Shown here: positions 26,221 to 38,100 of the stretch, piece by piece
How positions within the stretch are numbered: position 1 is the first letter of the stretch
How the letters are laid out: each line of letters begins with the position of its first letter
Notes under the pieces: model-generated
What the model was told of the DNA's origin: nothing
Databases searched by the model: none
The model's input: only the letters and a program-made list of their open reading frames with translations
Assembly (NCBI RefSeq): GCF_003597395.2
Contig: NC_133773.1
Location: 125,696,415-125,760,414 of the forward strand
Source: Chelonoidis abingdonii
Lineage: Eukaryota; Chordata; Testudines; Testudinidae
DNA length: 64,000 nt
Direction of reading: 5' to 3'
Position numbers and translations under genes: made by a program

Positions 26221-27114
26221 GGGGCGAGTGGTGGACACGCTGGAGGGCGGGATAGGGATCAGGGAGACTTATACAATGGAGAAGTTGGGCCACAAGAAAC
26301 CTCATTGAAGTTCAACAAGGACAAGTGCAAAGTCCTGCACTTAGGACAGAAAAACCATAGCATGCTACAGGGCTGGGACATGTTTGGCTCAGTAGCAGTG
26401 CTGAGAAAGTATCTTGGGGTTACAGTAGCATGGGAAAGGTTGAACTGAGGCCTACAGTGTGCTCTATGTAGCCAAAAGTGCTAAGAGTACTGGGCTGTAT
26501 TAGTAGGGAGTTGTTGCCCCAGCAATCGAGGGGGATGTGATTATTCCCCTCTATTCGGCCCTGTGAGGCGATCTGGAATTTGTTCCAGTTTTGGGTTGTG
26601 ACACTACAAAGAAGGACCTGAACATTGGCGAGAGTCCAGCGCGGGCAAACAAATATTAGAGGACTAGAGTACCATGACCTTATGAGAGAACTGAAGGGAA
26701 CTAGGTTATTTATGCTGCAAGAGAGCAGACTGAAGGTGGGATTGGATAGGCACTCAACTACTTGAAGGGGTGCTCCAAGGAGGAGGGGAGCTAGGCTGTT
26801 CTTCAGTGGTGACGAGAGGACAGGAACAAGGGCAATGGTTTGAGTTGCGTTGCGGGAAGTCGAGGCTGGATATTAGAAAAACTTTCTGACTAGGAGAGTG
26901 GTAAGTTACATGGAATGGGTACCTAGGGAGGTGAGAATCTCCATCTTTAGAGATATTAGGTCTGGCTTCGACGCACCCTGGCTGGGATTATTTAGGGAAA
27001 GTGGTCCTGCCTTTAGCAGGGGGTTGGACTAGATGACCTCATGAGGTCCCTTCCAACCTTTTGATTCTATGATTCTATGATTCAGAACTGAAAAGAACTC
27101 TTTTATTGTCATCA

Positions 27115-27823
<709 letters not shown>

Positions 27824-27988
27824 AGGGGGGAGGGATAGCTCAGTGGTTTGAGCATTGGCCTGCTACACCCAGGGTAGTGAGGTCAATCCTTGAGGGGGCC
27901 ATTGAGGGAACTGGGGTAAAAATCTGTTGGGGGACTGGTCCTGCTTTGAGCAGGGGGTTGGACTAGATGACTATGATTCTATGATTCC
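27824..27988 (+). mobile_element. tRNA-derived SINE with CR1-type tail, copy 2 (tail deleted)
   Basis: Same family as 17879..18062: agggatagctcagtggtttg head, then ggttggactagatga. The tail lacks the cctcctgaggtcccttcc segment and jumps to ctatgattctatgattcc. The B box is altered (gtgaggtcaatcc), so it is unlikely to be transcribed. Confidence 0.92.
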
Positions 27989-28848
27989 TAGCGTAAGGCA
28001 TCACTGTGGCCAAAGGAATATAGTCACCCAAATAAAGACCACCAAGGAAAGCTAAAAAAACCCACACAACAACCTGAATCAGACTAACAATCCATCCCAC
28101 AATCCTTCTCTTAGGAAGTCTCAGATCCAGTAGGATTTCCAGTCCAAATGTTACGCCAAATCACAACTCCTCCCTGCTTCTCCGAATTAATTTGTGGATA
28201 AAAACCATCTTCTCATAAGGGTCTTAACCCCCACCTGGAGCAATAAAATCCTATCCTAATTCCTTCCTCCTGCAGTACTATAGTATTTCCAACTCAACTA
28301 CATCCAAAATCTCTCTTGAATTACTTTGCATAAGTCTCTCACCCTCAGAAGGCTCTAGATTACAACCTATCCTTTTAAAAAGAAAGCTGATCTTCCCCTC
28401 CCATCTTCTTCACCCTTTCACATGCACAGGAGGGGAAGTCACCTGACTCATCCCACCCATATGCCACTGAGGCAACTATGGAGAGTACAAGCTAAAGTAA
28501 GGGAGAAGGAAAAGTGAATTCCCAGGTGAAATCCTGGTCCCACAGAAATCAGTGGTACTTTTCACTTCAGCATGGGGAAAGAAACCAAAACAGCCCACAA
28601 TTGTTAAACAAAAATACACACCTCCATCTTCTGTAATACATCCACCAGCAGCGCATCCCATTCTATCCCTCAGCCTTGCATTCCCTCAGCCTTGCATTCA
28701 ACCTTAAATCCACCCCCCCATGTCCATTTCAGGTAGTATCCAGGTAAATATAAATGTTATGTTTCCATATCACTTGTCACTCTTTTAATACTTAACCAAA
28801 AGTTGTTTTTTTTTAAAAAAAACCTTATAGATTCAGAAGATAACATAC
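27989..28848. other. HTT intron, nothing identified
   Basis: C-rich, low-complexity-leaning sequence without a recognised repeat. It contains a 12-bp duplication (tccctcagccttgcatt, twice near 28670..28700). Confidence 0.4.
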
Positions 28849-29087
28849 CTAGAAAATGTCTCTTCAGGCAGATATTTAGCCTGTTTCAGCTCAATTTGTT
28901 CTTCAGGTGTGGGTACATTATTCTCCCCATCCCTTAGCCTGTTAATTGTTTGACATGACAATAAGTAAGGGGAGAAAGAAAGCTCTTGAATTCGAGATAG
29001 AACTATATCCTCTGTTGATTGTGAAATCAGAACTCTAAGGATAGCTAGGATACCAGATATCCATAACTGAACAGTGCTCACTGATGC
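28849..29087 (-). CDS. HTT: HTT exon at the N-HEAT/bridge boundary, ~human residues 1666-1744
   Basis: Reads [54 protein letters not shown], a variable loop [18 protein letters not shown], and LPEETFS plus two bases of an arginine codon; donor gtatgt. The loop is one residue longer than human (human STSTLEEHSEGKQIKN region) and strongly diverged, while both flanks are conserved. In the human structure the N-HEAT/bridge boundary is placed near residue 1684, inside this exon. Length 239 nt. Confidence 0.97.
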
Positions 29088-29506
29088 CTAAAAGAAACAG
29101 AAAAATGCAGCAGATTAAGAGATTAACAACTGCAATAATGTAATGGAGAACTGACAACATATTAGATCTTATAAAAGATCATTCATAAAGATGTTTGTTC
29201 AAAGAAGTGAACATATATGAGGTAAAGTTTTCTACCTTCTCTTCTGCCACTATCATGGCTCCCAAGAGCTGAATGTTGATGATAGCTCCTGGAAATCAGT
29301 TTGGCTTTGAGAGCACTCAATGCTGTGTGATCTGGGGCAGGTGTACTTCTGCAACACTTTTGTGAATACCGTTCTCACAAAAATCCTCCATACTTGCTAA
29401 AAAATTAAATACTGGGGGGGAATTATGCTTTGTAACACCTTAATATTTCAACTAAAAAAAGGGTTTAAAATTCTGCATGAGAAAAGCAGATTTACCTATT
29501 CATAAA

Positions 29507-30412
29507 CAGGACCCTACCAAACTCACAGTCCATTTTCACAGTCAATTTCACGGTTATTGGATTTTTCAGCTATTTAAATCTGAAATTTCATGGTGTTGTA
29601 ATTGTAGGGGTCCTGACCCAAAAAGGAGTTGTGTGGGGGTGGCGGTGTTGCAAGATTATTGTAGAGGGGGTGTGGTACTACTACCCTTACTTCTACACTG
29701 CTGCTGGTGGTGGCACTGCCTTCAGAACTGGGTGGCCAGAGAGCAGTATCTGCTGGCCAGGAGCCCAGCTCTGAAGGGAGAGCTGCCACCAACAGTACTG
29801 CAAAAATAAGGACAGCATGGTATGGTATTGCCTTCCTTATACCCTTATCTCTATGCTGCTGCCTGAAGAGCTGAGCCCTCAATCAGCAGCAGTCACTCTC
29901 TGGTGGCCCATCTCTGACAGCAGCAGTACAGACGTAAGGTGGCATGGTATGGCATTGCCACCCTTAATTTTGCACTGCTGCTGGCGGAGCACTGCCTTCA
30001 GAGCTGGGCGCCCAGCCAACAGCCGCTGCTCTCCAGCCACCCAGCTATGAAGGCAGTGTAGAAGGGTGGCAATACAATAATCCTCCCTGCAACTCCCTTT
30101 TGGGTCACGACCCCCAATTTGAGAAACTCTGGTCTCCCCCATGAAATTGGTATAGTACACCTCTACCTCGATATAACGCTGTCCTCGGGAGCCAAAAAAT
30201 CTAACTGTGTTATAGAAACCGCATTATATCGAACTTGATTTCATCCGCTGGAGCATGCAGCCCGCCCCCCACCCCCTCGGAGCGCTGCTTTACCGTGTTA
30301 TATCTGAATTTGTGTTATATCGGGGTAGAGGCGTATAGGGTAAAAGCACACAAAAGACCAGAGTTCATGGTCGTGATGTGTTTTTCATAGCCGTGAATTT
30401 GGTAGGGTCCTA
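29507..30412. mobile_element. hAT-type MITE (AGGACCCTACCAAA family), copy 1
   Basis: Ends caggaccctaccaaa and tttggtagggtccta are inverted. The 8-mer ttcataaa flanks it exactly (29499..29506 and 30413..30420). The interior is itself a chain of inverted blocks with 'tggtattgcc' and 'agctctgaag' motifs. A mariner-like MITE is nested at 30156..30335. Confidence 0.9.
30156..30335. mobile_element. mariner-like MITE nested in the hAT MITE
   Basis: Starts tacacctctacctcgatata and ends tatcggggtagaggcgta, near-perfect inverted repeats of about 20 bp with TA at both ends, as expected for Tc1/mariner insertions. 180 bp, no coding capacity. Confidence 0.85.
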
Positions 30413-30756
30413 TTCATAAACCAGGTTATGGAACTGCTCTTACATCAGGAGGCTCCCCATTCTTCACCATTGAATTACAGGTAAAATGACCTATCCAAAG
30501 GCAAACTAGTCCTCCTAATGGGTTCGTCCCTATTTCTGAATATGTTACCAAACTAACTTTAGCGGGATCTGGGAACAGAAATATACACATTGCAGAGGAT
30601 TAAGAGAACACTCACTACTGTTTTGCCATATGAAAATGCTGAACTGTCTTGATAGACAGAGTGGAGGATAGTCAGAAATGTGTATTATAGAGCCACAAAT
30701 GCGTTAAAGGCTTCATCATCAAACAGGTAGTGTAATCTCCTTCACTGGTCACTTAC

Positions 30757-30879
30757 CATTGTACAGGGAGTAACAAACATACTTCTTAAAAGCATGTCCA
30801 CTGGACGGAGGGATGAAGGAGCCAAAATTTCAAATAAAGTGTTCAATACTCCCAGAGCTTCATGGGAATCTATATGCAT
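30757..30879 (-). CDS. HTT: HTT exon, ~human residues 1625-1665
   Basis: Forty-one codons in phase 0: [41 protein letters not shown], then gtaagt. Human has TPNTM where this reads TPCTM. The end of the N-HEAT domain. Confidence 0.97.
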
Positions 30880-31089
30880 CTGTTCAAAAGAAAGGAACAG
30901 ATTTTATATTCACCATTGAACACAACAGCAAAAACAAAGAACACCTCTGTGTCCTGATTATTTTTAGTATGATACATCTATGTTTCCTATGCAATAATGC
31001 TGCACTTCAGTTTGATAACCAAGAGAGATTAGAAAACCCATAAGGGGTGAATGTTAAAAGCAGGTGCAGCCATTGCTATGTAGAACATG

Positions 31090-31253
31090 ACAGACCTCAA
31101 GAAAGCTTAAATTAAAAACTTAATTTAAATTAAATTAAAAACTATAACAAAGTTTAGTGTGTGTGTGTATATACGATACATACATATACATATATACACA
31201 CAGACACACTAAACTTTGTTATAGATTTTAATTTAAGTTTTCTTGAGGTCTGT
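31090..31253. repeat. Long inverted repeat (hairpin) with GT/CA flanks
   Basis: Left arm from gacagacctcaagaaa to ataacaaagtttagtgtgtg pairs with the right arm cacactaaactttgttatag … ttcttgaggtctgtc. The arms are about 60 bp; the left has an extra AT-rich insert. Between and after them lie (GT)n, (TA/CA)n and a (CA)n tract at 31285..31308. Confidence 0.9.
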
Positions 31254-31779
31254 CGTTCATATATGTATATGTATATGTATGTATCACACACACACACACA
31301 CACACTCACACTCACTATTTGGTCAACAATTGCCCAAAACCTAATTATTTTTGTTTTGGCTCCATCTAAAAGCAACTGTGGTTACTGGGAAAGCACGCAT
31401 TAAAAGGGTCATCAACTTGAAACCTGAGTTAGAAATCATTTCAGATAGTATGCCCGCCCCCCAAGTGCTAATTATGTAGTTTTAGTACCACATTTTTTTA
31501 TATTTTTTTTTAAAAAACACCTCTTCCATTTGCTATGAGAAAAACCCATCTAAAAAAGGGGAAATGATACTGACTATAAACAAAGAGCTGCCAAATGCTT
31601 AAAATAAATTAACTAGAAAAAAATGGGGGAACAGACTGTCATAACCTCTATCCTCAATCTTACAAAATACTCTAAGATGCACATTGAAGCTAATATTTAA
31701 GTGGTGATTCAGTACTCGGGGGTAACAGGGAAGCTTAACGAAGTGTGCAAGTTTTCAGTATGAACACAGTAAATGAAGT

Positions 31780-31972
31780 TGGTCTCTTATCAGTATTCCA
31801 TGCATGGGTGTGCATGCGTGCCACGTGCCCAAATCTGAAAATTCTAACAAGCAGTGTCTGTTGGCCCACACATGTACAGTAGTTCTCCTCATGCTCCAGA
31901 CCAACGGCATAAGAGACAGTGCAGGCCAATGCCTTGCCAGTTCTTCTCCTTACCACGAATCCAACAGAAGAT
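31780..31972 (+). mobile_element. DIRS-like terminal repeat, plus orientation, left bracket of the nest
   Basis: Contains gtattccatgcatgggtgtg, 'ctaacaagcagtgtctgttg' and ctcatgctccagaccaacgg. The reverse complement of 38985..39155 carries the same blocks in the same order, so the two are inverted terminal copies about 7.2 kb apart. Confidence 0.7.
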
Positions 31973-33370
31973 CAGATGGGAAACTCTTCAACCTGTCACG
32001 ACTTAAGTCAAAAACTAAAGTCAAAAAGGTGCTGATCAGGGAACTTCTATTCACTGATGATGCTGCCCTCATAGCCCACAATGGAGATCTACTACAAGAA
32101 CTCATGGATCGCCTTTTCAAGTGCTTGTCAGGCATTTGCTCTCCTCATCAGCATTAAGAAAATGGTTATGTTAGGACAGGGGGTTCCACAAGCTCCTTAA
32201 ATCACCTTAAACGCAAACCAGCTAAAAGTAGTCCAGAAGTTCAGCTACTCAAGTTCTACAGTGATCACCAACCTCTCATTGAATGAAGAACTAAGTGATT
32301 GCATTGGAAAGGCTGCCACCTTTAGCACACTAACTAGAAGAGCATGGAAAAACTCAAAGCTTAACATCAACATCAAAATGCTAGTGTACCAAGCTTGCAT
32401 CCTCTGCACTTATGTATGGTGAGGAAACATGGACAGCTTATGCTCATCAGGACAAAAGGTTAAACAGTTTCCACCTATACTGTTTATGCCGCACTGTAAC
32501 CTGCCCCAAAAACACCCAGAGACCAACTGAGGTGCAGCACGCGTGTCCTTTTATTGTTTGTGTCCGTTCCCACAACCTACTATTTACAAGTATTTACAGA
32601 GACCAACACTCTTGGAGATTAGATCCCTGCTGGCTGGGAAGCTAGTAGAGTCCATGCTCCTCCCTTTCCCGTCTCCCCCCACCCCACCCTTCCTGTCTCT
32701 TTGCCAGCTTTATAGGGCAGGCTGGCTACCCAGGCCTGCAGGTGGATCCCCTTTGGTAATTAGAGCGTGGCCTCTCAGCCAGCCCAACTAACCCTTTTAC
32801 CTCTGGAACAGGGCTAACAGGAGCCTGGCTTGTTTCTCCTAGCCAACACCCTATTACACGCATACTCCACACCAAATGACAAGATAAAGTCACCAGTGCA
32901 AAGGACAAATTAACCAAGTGTGACAGCCCTGCTCAAACAAAGACAACTGCGCTGGTTGGGCCATCTGCTTGGTTGGAAGATGGACGCATACCCAAGGACA
33001 TACTATATGGGGAGCTATCACAGGGAACAAGAACAACAGGACTTCCCAAGCTTCATTATAAAAACACAGGCAAGCGAGGTATGCAGGAACTGAGAATTGA
33101 TCCTGACCGATGGGAAAACTTGGCAAGTGAGCGTAACAAGTGGTGCCACTGTCTCCCTCAGGGCATCAAAGTCCATGACAGGAGCTGGCTCCTATAGCTT
33201 GAAGAGAAAAGAGCTGAAGGAAGCAAGCAGCTCCCACATATTTGCAACAACTGACAAAGATCATGCAAATCTCGGATTAGACTATTCAGTCACATGAGAC
33301 ATTGCAAACCGTCTACATCACAGGCTTCAATTCCCACCACCTCTCGCAGATGAAAAGATGCCAACTAATA
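31973..33370 (+). mobile_element. LINE reverse-transcriptase 3' part, split by a solo LTR
   Basis: Upstream half reads DGKLFNLSRL then LLFTDDAALIAH (FTDD, variant of the catalytic FADD) near 32045..32080, followed by debris of the RT thumb and a YGEETWTAYAHQDKRLNSFH block at 32415. The downstream half resumes after the LTR with QDKVTSAK, LEDGRIPKDILYGELSQG near 32975 and a WENLASERNKW block. This is a widespread animal LINE type; I leave the clade open. Frameshifts disable it. Confidence 0.8.
32495..32858 (-). mobile_element. Solo LTR inserted in the LINE
   Basis: 364 bp from TGTAAC to TATTACA. Flanks CGCAC (32490..32494) and CGCAT (32859..32863) form a 5-bp duplication with one mismatch. 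On the minus strand a TATA-like ctataaagc near 32710 precedes an aataaa signal near 32550, the normal U3 to R order, so the LTR points left like HTT. No internal retroviral genes flank it. Removing it rejoins the LINE coding sequence. Confidence 0.85.
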
Positions 33371-33666
33371 TGACCTGAAGCAGAAGGTATGGAAAGAGGG
33401 TAGCAAAATACAGATAGGGACCATATATCTTGAAGCTCTTCCAATTACACTTATGTAACCTTCTTCTTTATTCCACACATGACAAGCAGTACTCAGACTG
33501 GAGAGAGATGTGATGATGCTAACAGCAAAGATGCTTGAAGTACTACAGTTCCCACTGCTGCATTTGCAGCAAAGGACTGAACTAGTGCTTAATGTTTTGT
33601 TAATACGTGAATGGAACTCCTGGTAGCTTCTCTGCGTATGTCCAGTATTAATGCTTCCTGAAGGGA

Positions 33667-35170
33667 TAAGATGGTTACTCACCTTTGTAACTGTTGTTCT
33701 TCGAGATGTGTTGCTCATATCCATTCCAGTAGGTGTACGCGCCGCGCGTGCACGTTTGTCGGAAGACTTTTTACCCTAGCAACTCCGGCGGGCTGGCAGG
33801 TTGCCCCCTAGAGTGGCGCCGCCATGGCGCCTGATATATACCCCTGCCGGTCCGTCCACTCCTCAGTTCCTTCTGCTGGGACGACATGGGGAGAGATGGG
33901 TGAATGGTAGAGCAACACACTCGAAGAAACACAGTTACAAGTGGATAACCGCTTTTTCTTCTTCGAGTGATTGCTCATACATTCCAGTAAGGTGATTCCA
34001 GCCTTACCTAGGCGTGGTCGGAGTGAGAGGGCTCGGCAAGCGTGAGCATGGCAGAAGCTGGAAGGCTGCGTCATCTCTGGACTGCTGGACCAGGGGCTAG
34101 TGGGGAAGCGACAGGTATGATGGAGGACCGAGTCGTGCCCGACAGTTTCTGGTGGACGTGGCGAGAAAAGCGCCGATGAAGGCTTGATGCCCTGGTATGA
34201 GTGCGCAGTACGTTGGCCTGGAGGGGCTGGGCCAAGTATAACAGCCTCGGATGCAGACGTACCCACGAGGAGATCTCTGAGATGAGAAGGGCAACCTCTT
34301 AACACGTTCGCTCCGTACAAAGAGTTGGGGGTTTGGGAATGGCTTGTTAGCTCTATGATAAAAATGGCGCGTGCCCTACGACGTTCCATGAGTGTACTGG
34401 GCTCCCTGCGAGACGAATGGGGTTTTGGGAAGAAGACAGGCAGAAAGATCTGGTTGACGTGGAAGGCCAAGACCATCTTGGGGAGCAATGTTGGGGCCCG
34501 GTGCCGGGGAAGGCCGGTGCCGAGGCGTTTTCACGGGCCCGGCGCGCTCCGGTGCCGGAGTGGAGTCGGCACTCGGTGCCGAGGATGGAGGGTTAAGCGC
34601 CGCTTCCATGAGGAGAGTCTTTAAGCGCTGGTCTCTCTCCTTCTTGGTCCTTGGCTTAAAGGCTTTGCAAATGCGGCACTTCTCGGAAATATGCAATTCC
34701 CCGAGGCACTTTAGGCAGGAGTCGTGGGGATCGCTCGTGGGCATCGGCTTTTCGCAGGCCAAGCACGGTTTGAACCCCGGCGAACCGGGCATGAGCCCGG
34801 TGCCGGGTGCGGGCTCGAGCCCAAGCCCGCTAACTATATACAACAAGTAAATAAGACTATAAAACTAATATTCTATACTCTAACTATAACTATCACTAAA
34901 TATAACTAGTAGAACAACGAGGAGAAGCTAGGGACGTGGAGGACAGCTATGCCACACTCCACAGTTCCAACAACCAACACAGCGGTAAGAAGGAACTGAG
35001 GAGCGGACGGGCCAGCAGGAGTATATATCAGGCGGCATGGCGGCGCCACTCTAGAGGGTGACCTGCCGGCCCCCCGGAGTTGCTAGGGTAAAAAGTCTTC
35101 CGACGAACGTGCACGTGCGGCGCGTACACCTACTGGAATGGATATGAGCAATCACTCGAAGAAGAACCTG
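33667..35170. mobile_element. DIRS-like element with about 170-bp inverted terminal repeats
   Basis: Left end 33695..33865 (cttcgagatgtgttgctcat, ccattccagtaggtgtacgc, actttttaccctagcaactc, agagtggcgccgccatg) is mirrored by 34997..35165 in the opposite orientation. An internal block at 33900..34000 repeats the sub-terminal sequence (cgagtgattgctcat), like the internal complementary region of DIRS elements. Only a gag-like frame is inside. It lies within the larger DIRS-bracketed nest. Confidence 0.75.
34376..34846 (-). pseudogene. DIRS gag-like fragment with Cys/His cluster
   Basis: Open for about 156 codons on the minus strand. The protein has a C-x2-C … H-x-x-C-x2-C … H-x5-C-x2-C cluster: KPCLACEKPMPTSDPHDSCL then KCLGELHISEKCRICKAFKP, followed by a basic helix RTKKERDQRLKTLLMEAALN and a Pro/Ser-rich tail. 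This matches what I know as the N-terminal part of gag in turtle DIRS-type elements. No start context or partner ORF supports host function. Confidence 0.6.
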
Positions 35171-38100
35171 TAGAAGCAGCTTGTGCTCTGGTGGAGTGTA
35201 CTCTCTACCCTGCCAGGTGGAGAGAGATGCGCTAATTGGTAGCACATGATGATGCATCTAAAAATCCATTTAGAGTTTCTGAGAGGATATAGTATCCTCA
35301 CAACCTTTCTGTTATGGTGAGAAATGGCCTTGGTGATTTTCTTGTGCGTCTGGGTGGTATACCTGCAAAGGACCAAACCCGTCTGACGCCATGGGAATGA
35401 AGTCTTCACTCTTCAGCAGTGGCATGGGGCTTTGGGAAAGAAACACTTAAGCAGATAGTTTGATTGACATGGAATTCAGAAATAACCTTTGGGAGGAACG
35501 TAAAACTGGAACATCTATCTACTGGAGATAGGAAGGCACTGATCACAGCTTTTACTGTCAGTGCAAAGCTATATGACTCCTGCAATTAACACAGGCTGAT
35601 AGGTTAGTTGTGAGCTCCCCCTTTTTTCCCCTCCCATTCTCCTCACCATTTGTCTCTCTTAAACCTTGCTTTGGTTTACATGCTGTGTCATTAAATTCCA
35701 GAACAGTCAGTGCTGCAGCTTCTGTCTGCAAACACCGATCTGCTGCTTTCTGGCTCATCATAGTGAGCTAAATGTAAAGATCTGAGTTTTGTTGAAGACA
35801 ATCAGAATATCTGCACTGCTTGGAGAAGGCCAATCATGCTGAGCCCAGGTAGAGGAATGTCTCCATTTAGCTAGGTAGCAGGTCCTAGTTGAATCTTTCC
35901 TACTTTGAGGAGGATAGCTTGGACAGGTGCTGAACAAGAACGATCTAATTCTGATGCCCCTCCAAACATCAGCCATGAGGACGAATGGGTCTGGATTGGA
36001 GTGTCTGATTCTTTCCCCTTCTTGATTTAGGAAAGTTGGGAAGGGGTGGACCCTGATAGGCAGACAGATATCTTCTGAAATTCCACAGGAACCAAAACTG
36101 TCTGGGTAAGTTGCCTCATAGGAAAAAGATTCATCATAACAGAGAGAGAGTCATTTTCAAGACCTGTGGTAGCAGGGGAATGGGACCAAAGGCATATCTG
36201 AGTTTGTCCCTCCATGACAACAAGAAAACATTGCCCTGTGTGCTGTGACCTATAGCTCATCTGGAGCAGTATAGGGGAAGTTTTTTGTTCATTTGGAATG
36301 TGAACAGATCCTCATGAAGTGTTCCCCAGAGTGAATCTCTCTCTCAAGACAGAGCTGTGTATATTCCACTTCTGCACAGAAGCTTCTACTCAGGTTGTTC
36401 GCTAAAGAGTTTTGAGCATCCAGAAGGTATGCAGCTTGGATGGTAATGCAGTTTCTGATGCATCAGTTCCCAAGCCTTACTGCTTCTAGACAGAGGAGAA
36501 GAGATCTTGCTTCACCCTCTTTATGTAAAAGACAGTGGTGATGTTGGATATACATTGGATATACATTGAACGTATAAATGGGAAAAACTCCTGCTTGCTC
36601 TCAGTTCTAGTAGAATGAAAAGCAGTTGGCCTCCGATGGGGCCCAGGTACCTTGTCTGGTGTGGCTGTTCAGGTGAGCACCCCGACCCAGAAGGGATACC
36701 TGTATTACAATGGTGACAAGGAGGGAGGGAATGTTGCAGAGGATGCCTACTCTAATTCATTCCAAATCCGACCACCAGGTAAGAGAGGCAATGACCCTGG
36801 TGGGAACAGTCACTCTGGTGTTGATGTGATCCTTGTCTTGTGAGTAGACTGACTGAAGCCAGGCCTGCAAGCATGGAGATGAAGCCTGGAAAACAGTGTC
36901 CACATAAGTGCACAAGGCCATAGAAGAGCAAGACATACATTGACCATAGCACAAATTACTCACAGACCAAAGACTATCAGATTACTTATTAACTGAAATC
37001 TTTCCATGGGGAGGAAAGTTCTTGCTGAAATGGAGTCCAGTATCACCCCAATTAAGTTTAGAGTCTGTGTGGATGTTAAAATAGACTTTCTTTGTTCATC
37101 CAGACACCCAGTGATGTTAGAAAATGGAACAGGAACAAAGTTGCCAACCCGACCTCTTGGCTAGAGTGACCCACCAGGAGTCAATCGTCTCATTTGGGCT
37201 GCCACCACAAAGAAAACCTTTGTGAATACTCTGGGTCCTGTTGTTTGTCCAGAGGGAACAACTCTGAACTGGAAGTGTTCCTGACCCACTCAAAACCAAT
37301 TGATGTTGGATAGATGAATATCTAACATGAAAATAAGCATCCTTCATACTGAGAGCTGTGAACCATGTCCCCTTCCATAGGGAGGGGACTATCAATGCTA
37401 GAGTAACCATCTGAATGTAGGCTTTTGAAAAAAGATGTTTAATTGTTGAAAGTCCAGACTGGTCTCCACCTTATCTTTTTGGGGACTAAAATATAGGGAA
37501 TAGAACATGCTTCCATGATACCAAGGTGACACTCATTCTATTGCCCCTCGTTGAAAAAGGGAGTCTGTCTCCTGTTGAAGAATCACCTAGTGAGAGTGGT
37601 TCCTGAAGATGGACCAGGAAGTGGGTTTGTGGGGAGGGAGGGTGAGAAACCTAGAAATTATCCATCAAGAATATTCCAATACCCAACTGTATGCTGTGAC
37701 TGAGTCCCAATTGTAGGCAAAAAGTGAGAGATGGTCCCCACAGAGAAGGGAGGTAGAAGTGGGTGGCATCCATAATGATAGGTGGATCTTGACTGAGGCA
37801 TCAAAAGTAGCCCTTAGAAGATGGCTGGGAATGGGCAGAAGTCATGACAGCAGAGGGGGCTAAACACTGAGACCTCTGAACCCTCTGATGTTTAAGTAGA
37901 GCCTCATCTGGACACTGGTGGTACAACATCTGTAGAGGTGGTGGCTTTGGCCTATACACCTATGTCTGATGTTTTCTCCTGGGGATTAGGGTGTAAATTC
38001 CCAGGGACCATAGAGTCGACCTTGAGTCTTCCCAACAAGTGTAGGGATTCATCTATTTTCTTGTTAAACAAATCTGACTTGTCTGAAGAGAGGTTCTGTA

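Larger units (their letters stand above)
23340..27082 (+). mobile_element. Decayed near-full-length CR1 LINE, antisense to HTT
   Basis: In order along the plus strand: an SGNH-esterase-like ORF1 region (23510..24018), an AP-endonuclease region (24290..24920), reverse transcriptase (about 25680..26220) and the CR1 3' end with the ggttggactagatgacctca motif and a (gattctat)n tail at 27060..27082. Numerous stops and frameshifts disable it. CR1 is the main LINE family of turtles, crocodilians and birds. The 5' end is not defined precisely. Confidence 0.9.

Noticed and set aside
33808..34488. Open frame of 226 codons on the minus strand, the longest in the window
   Set aside because: It runs across the DIRS-like inverted end and its GC-rich interior, overlaps the gag-like frame in another phase, and its protein has low-complexity composition without a recognised domain.
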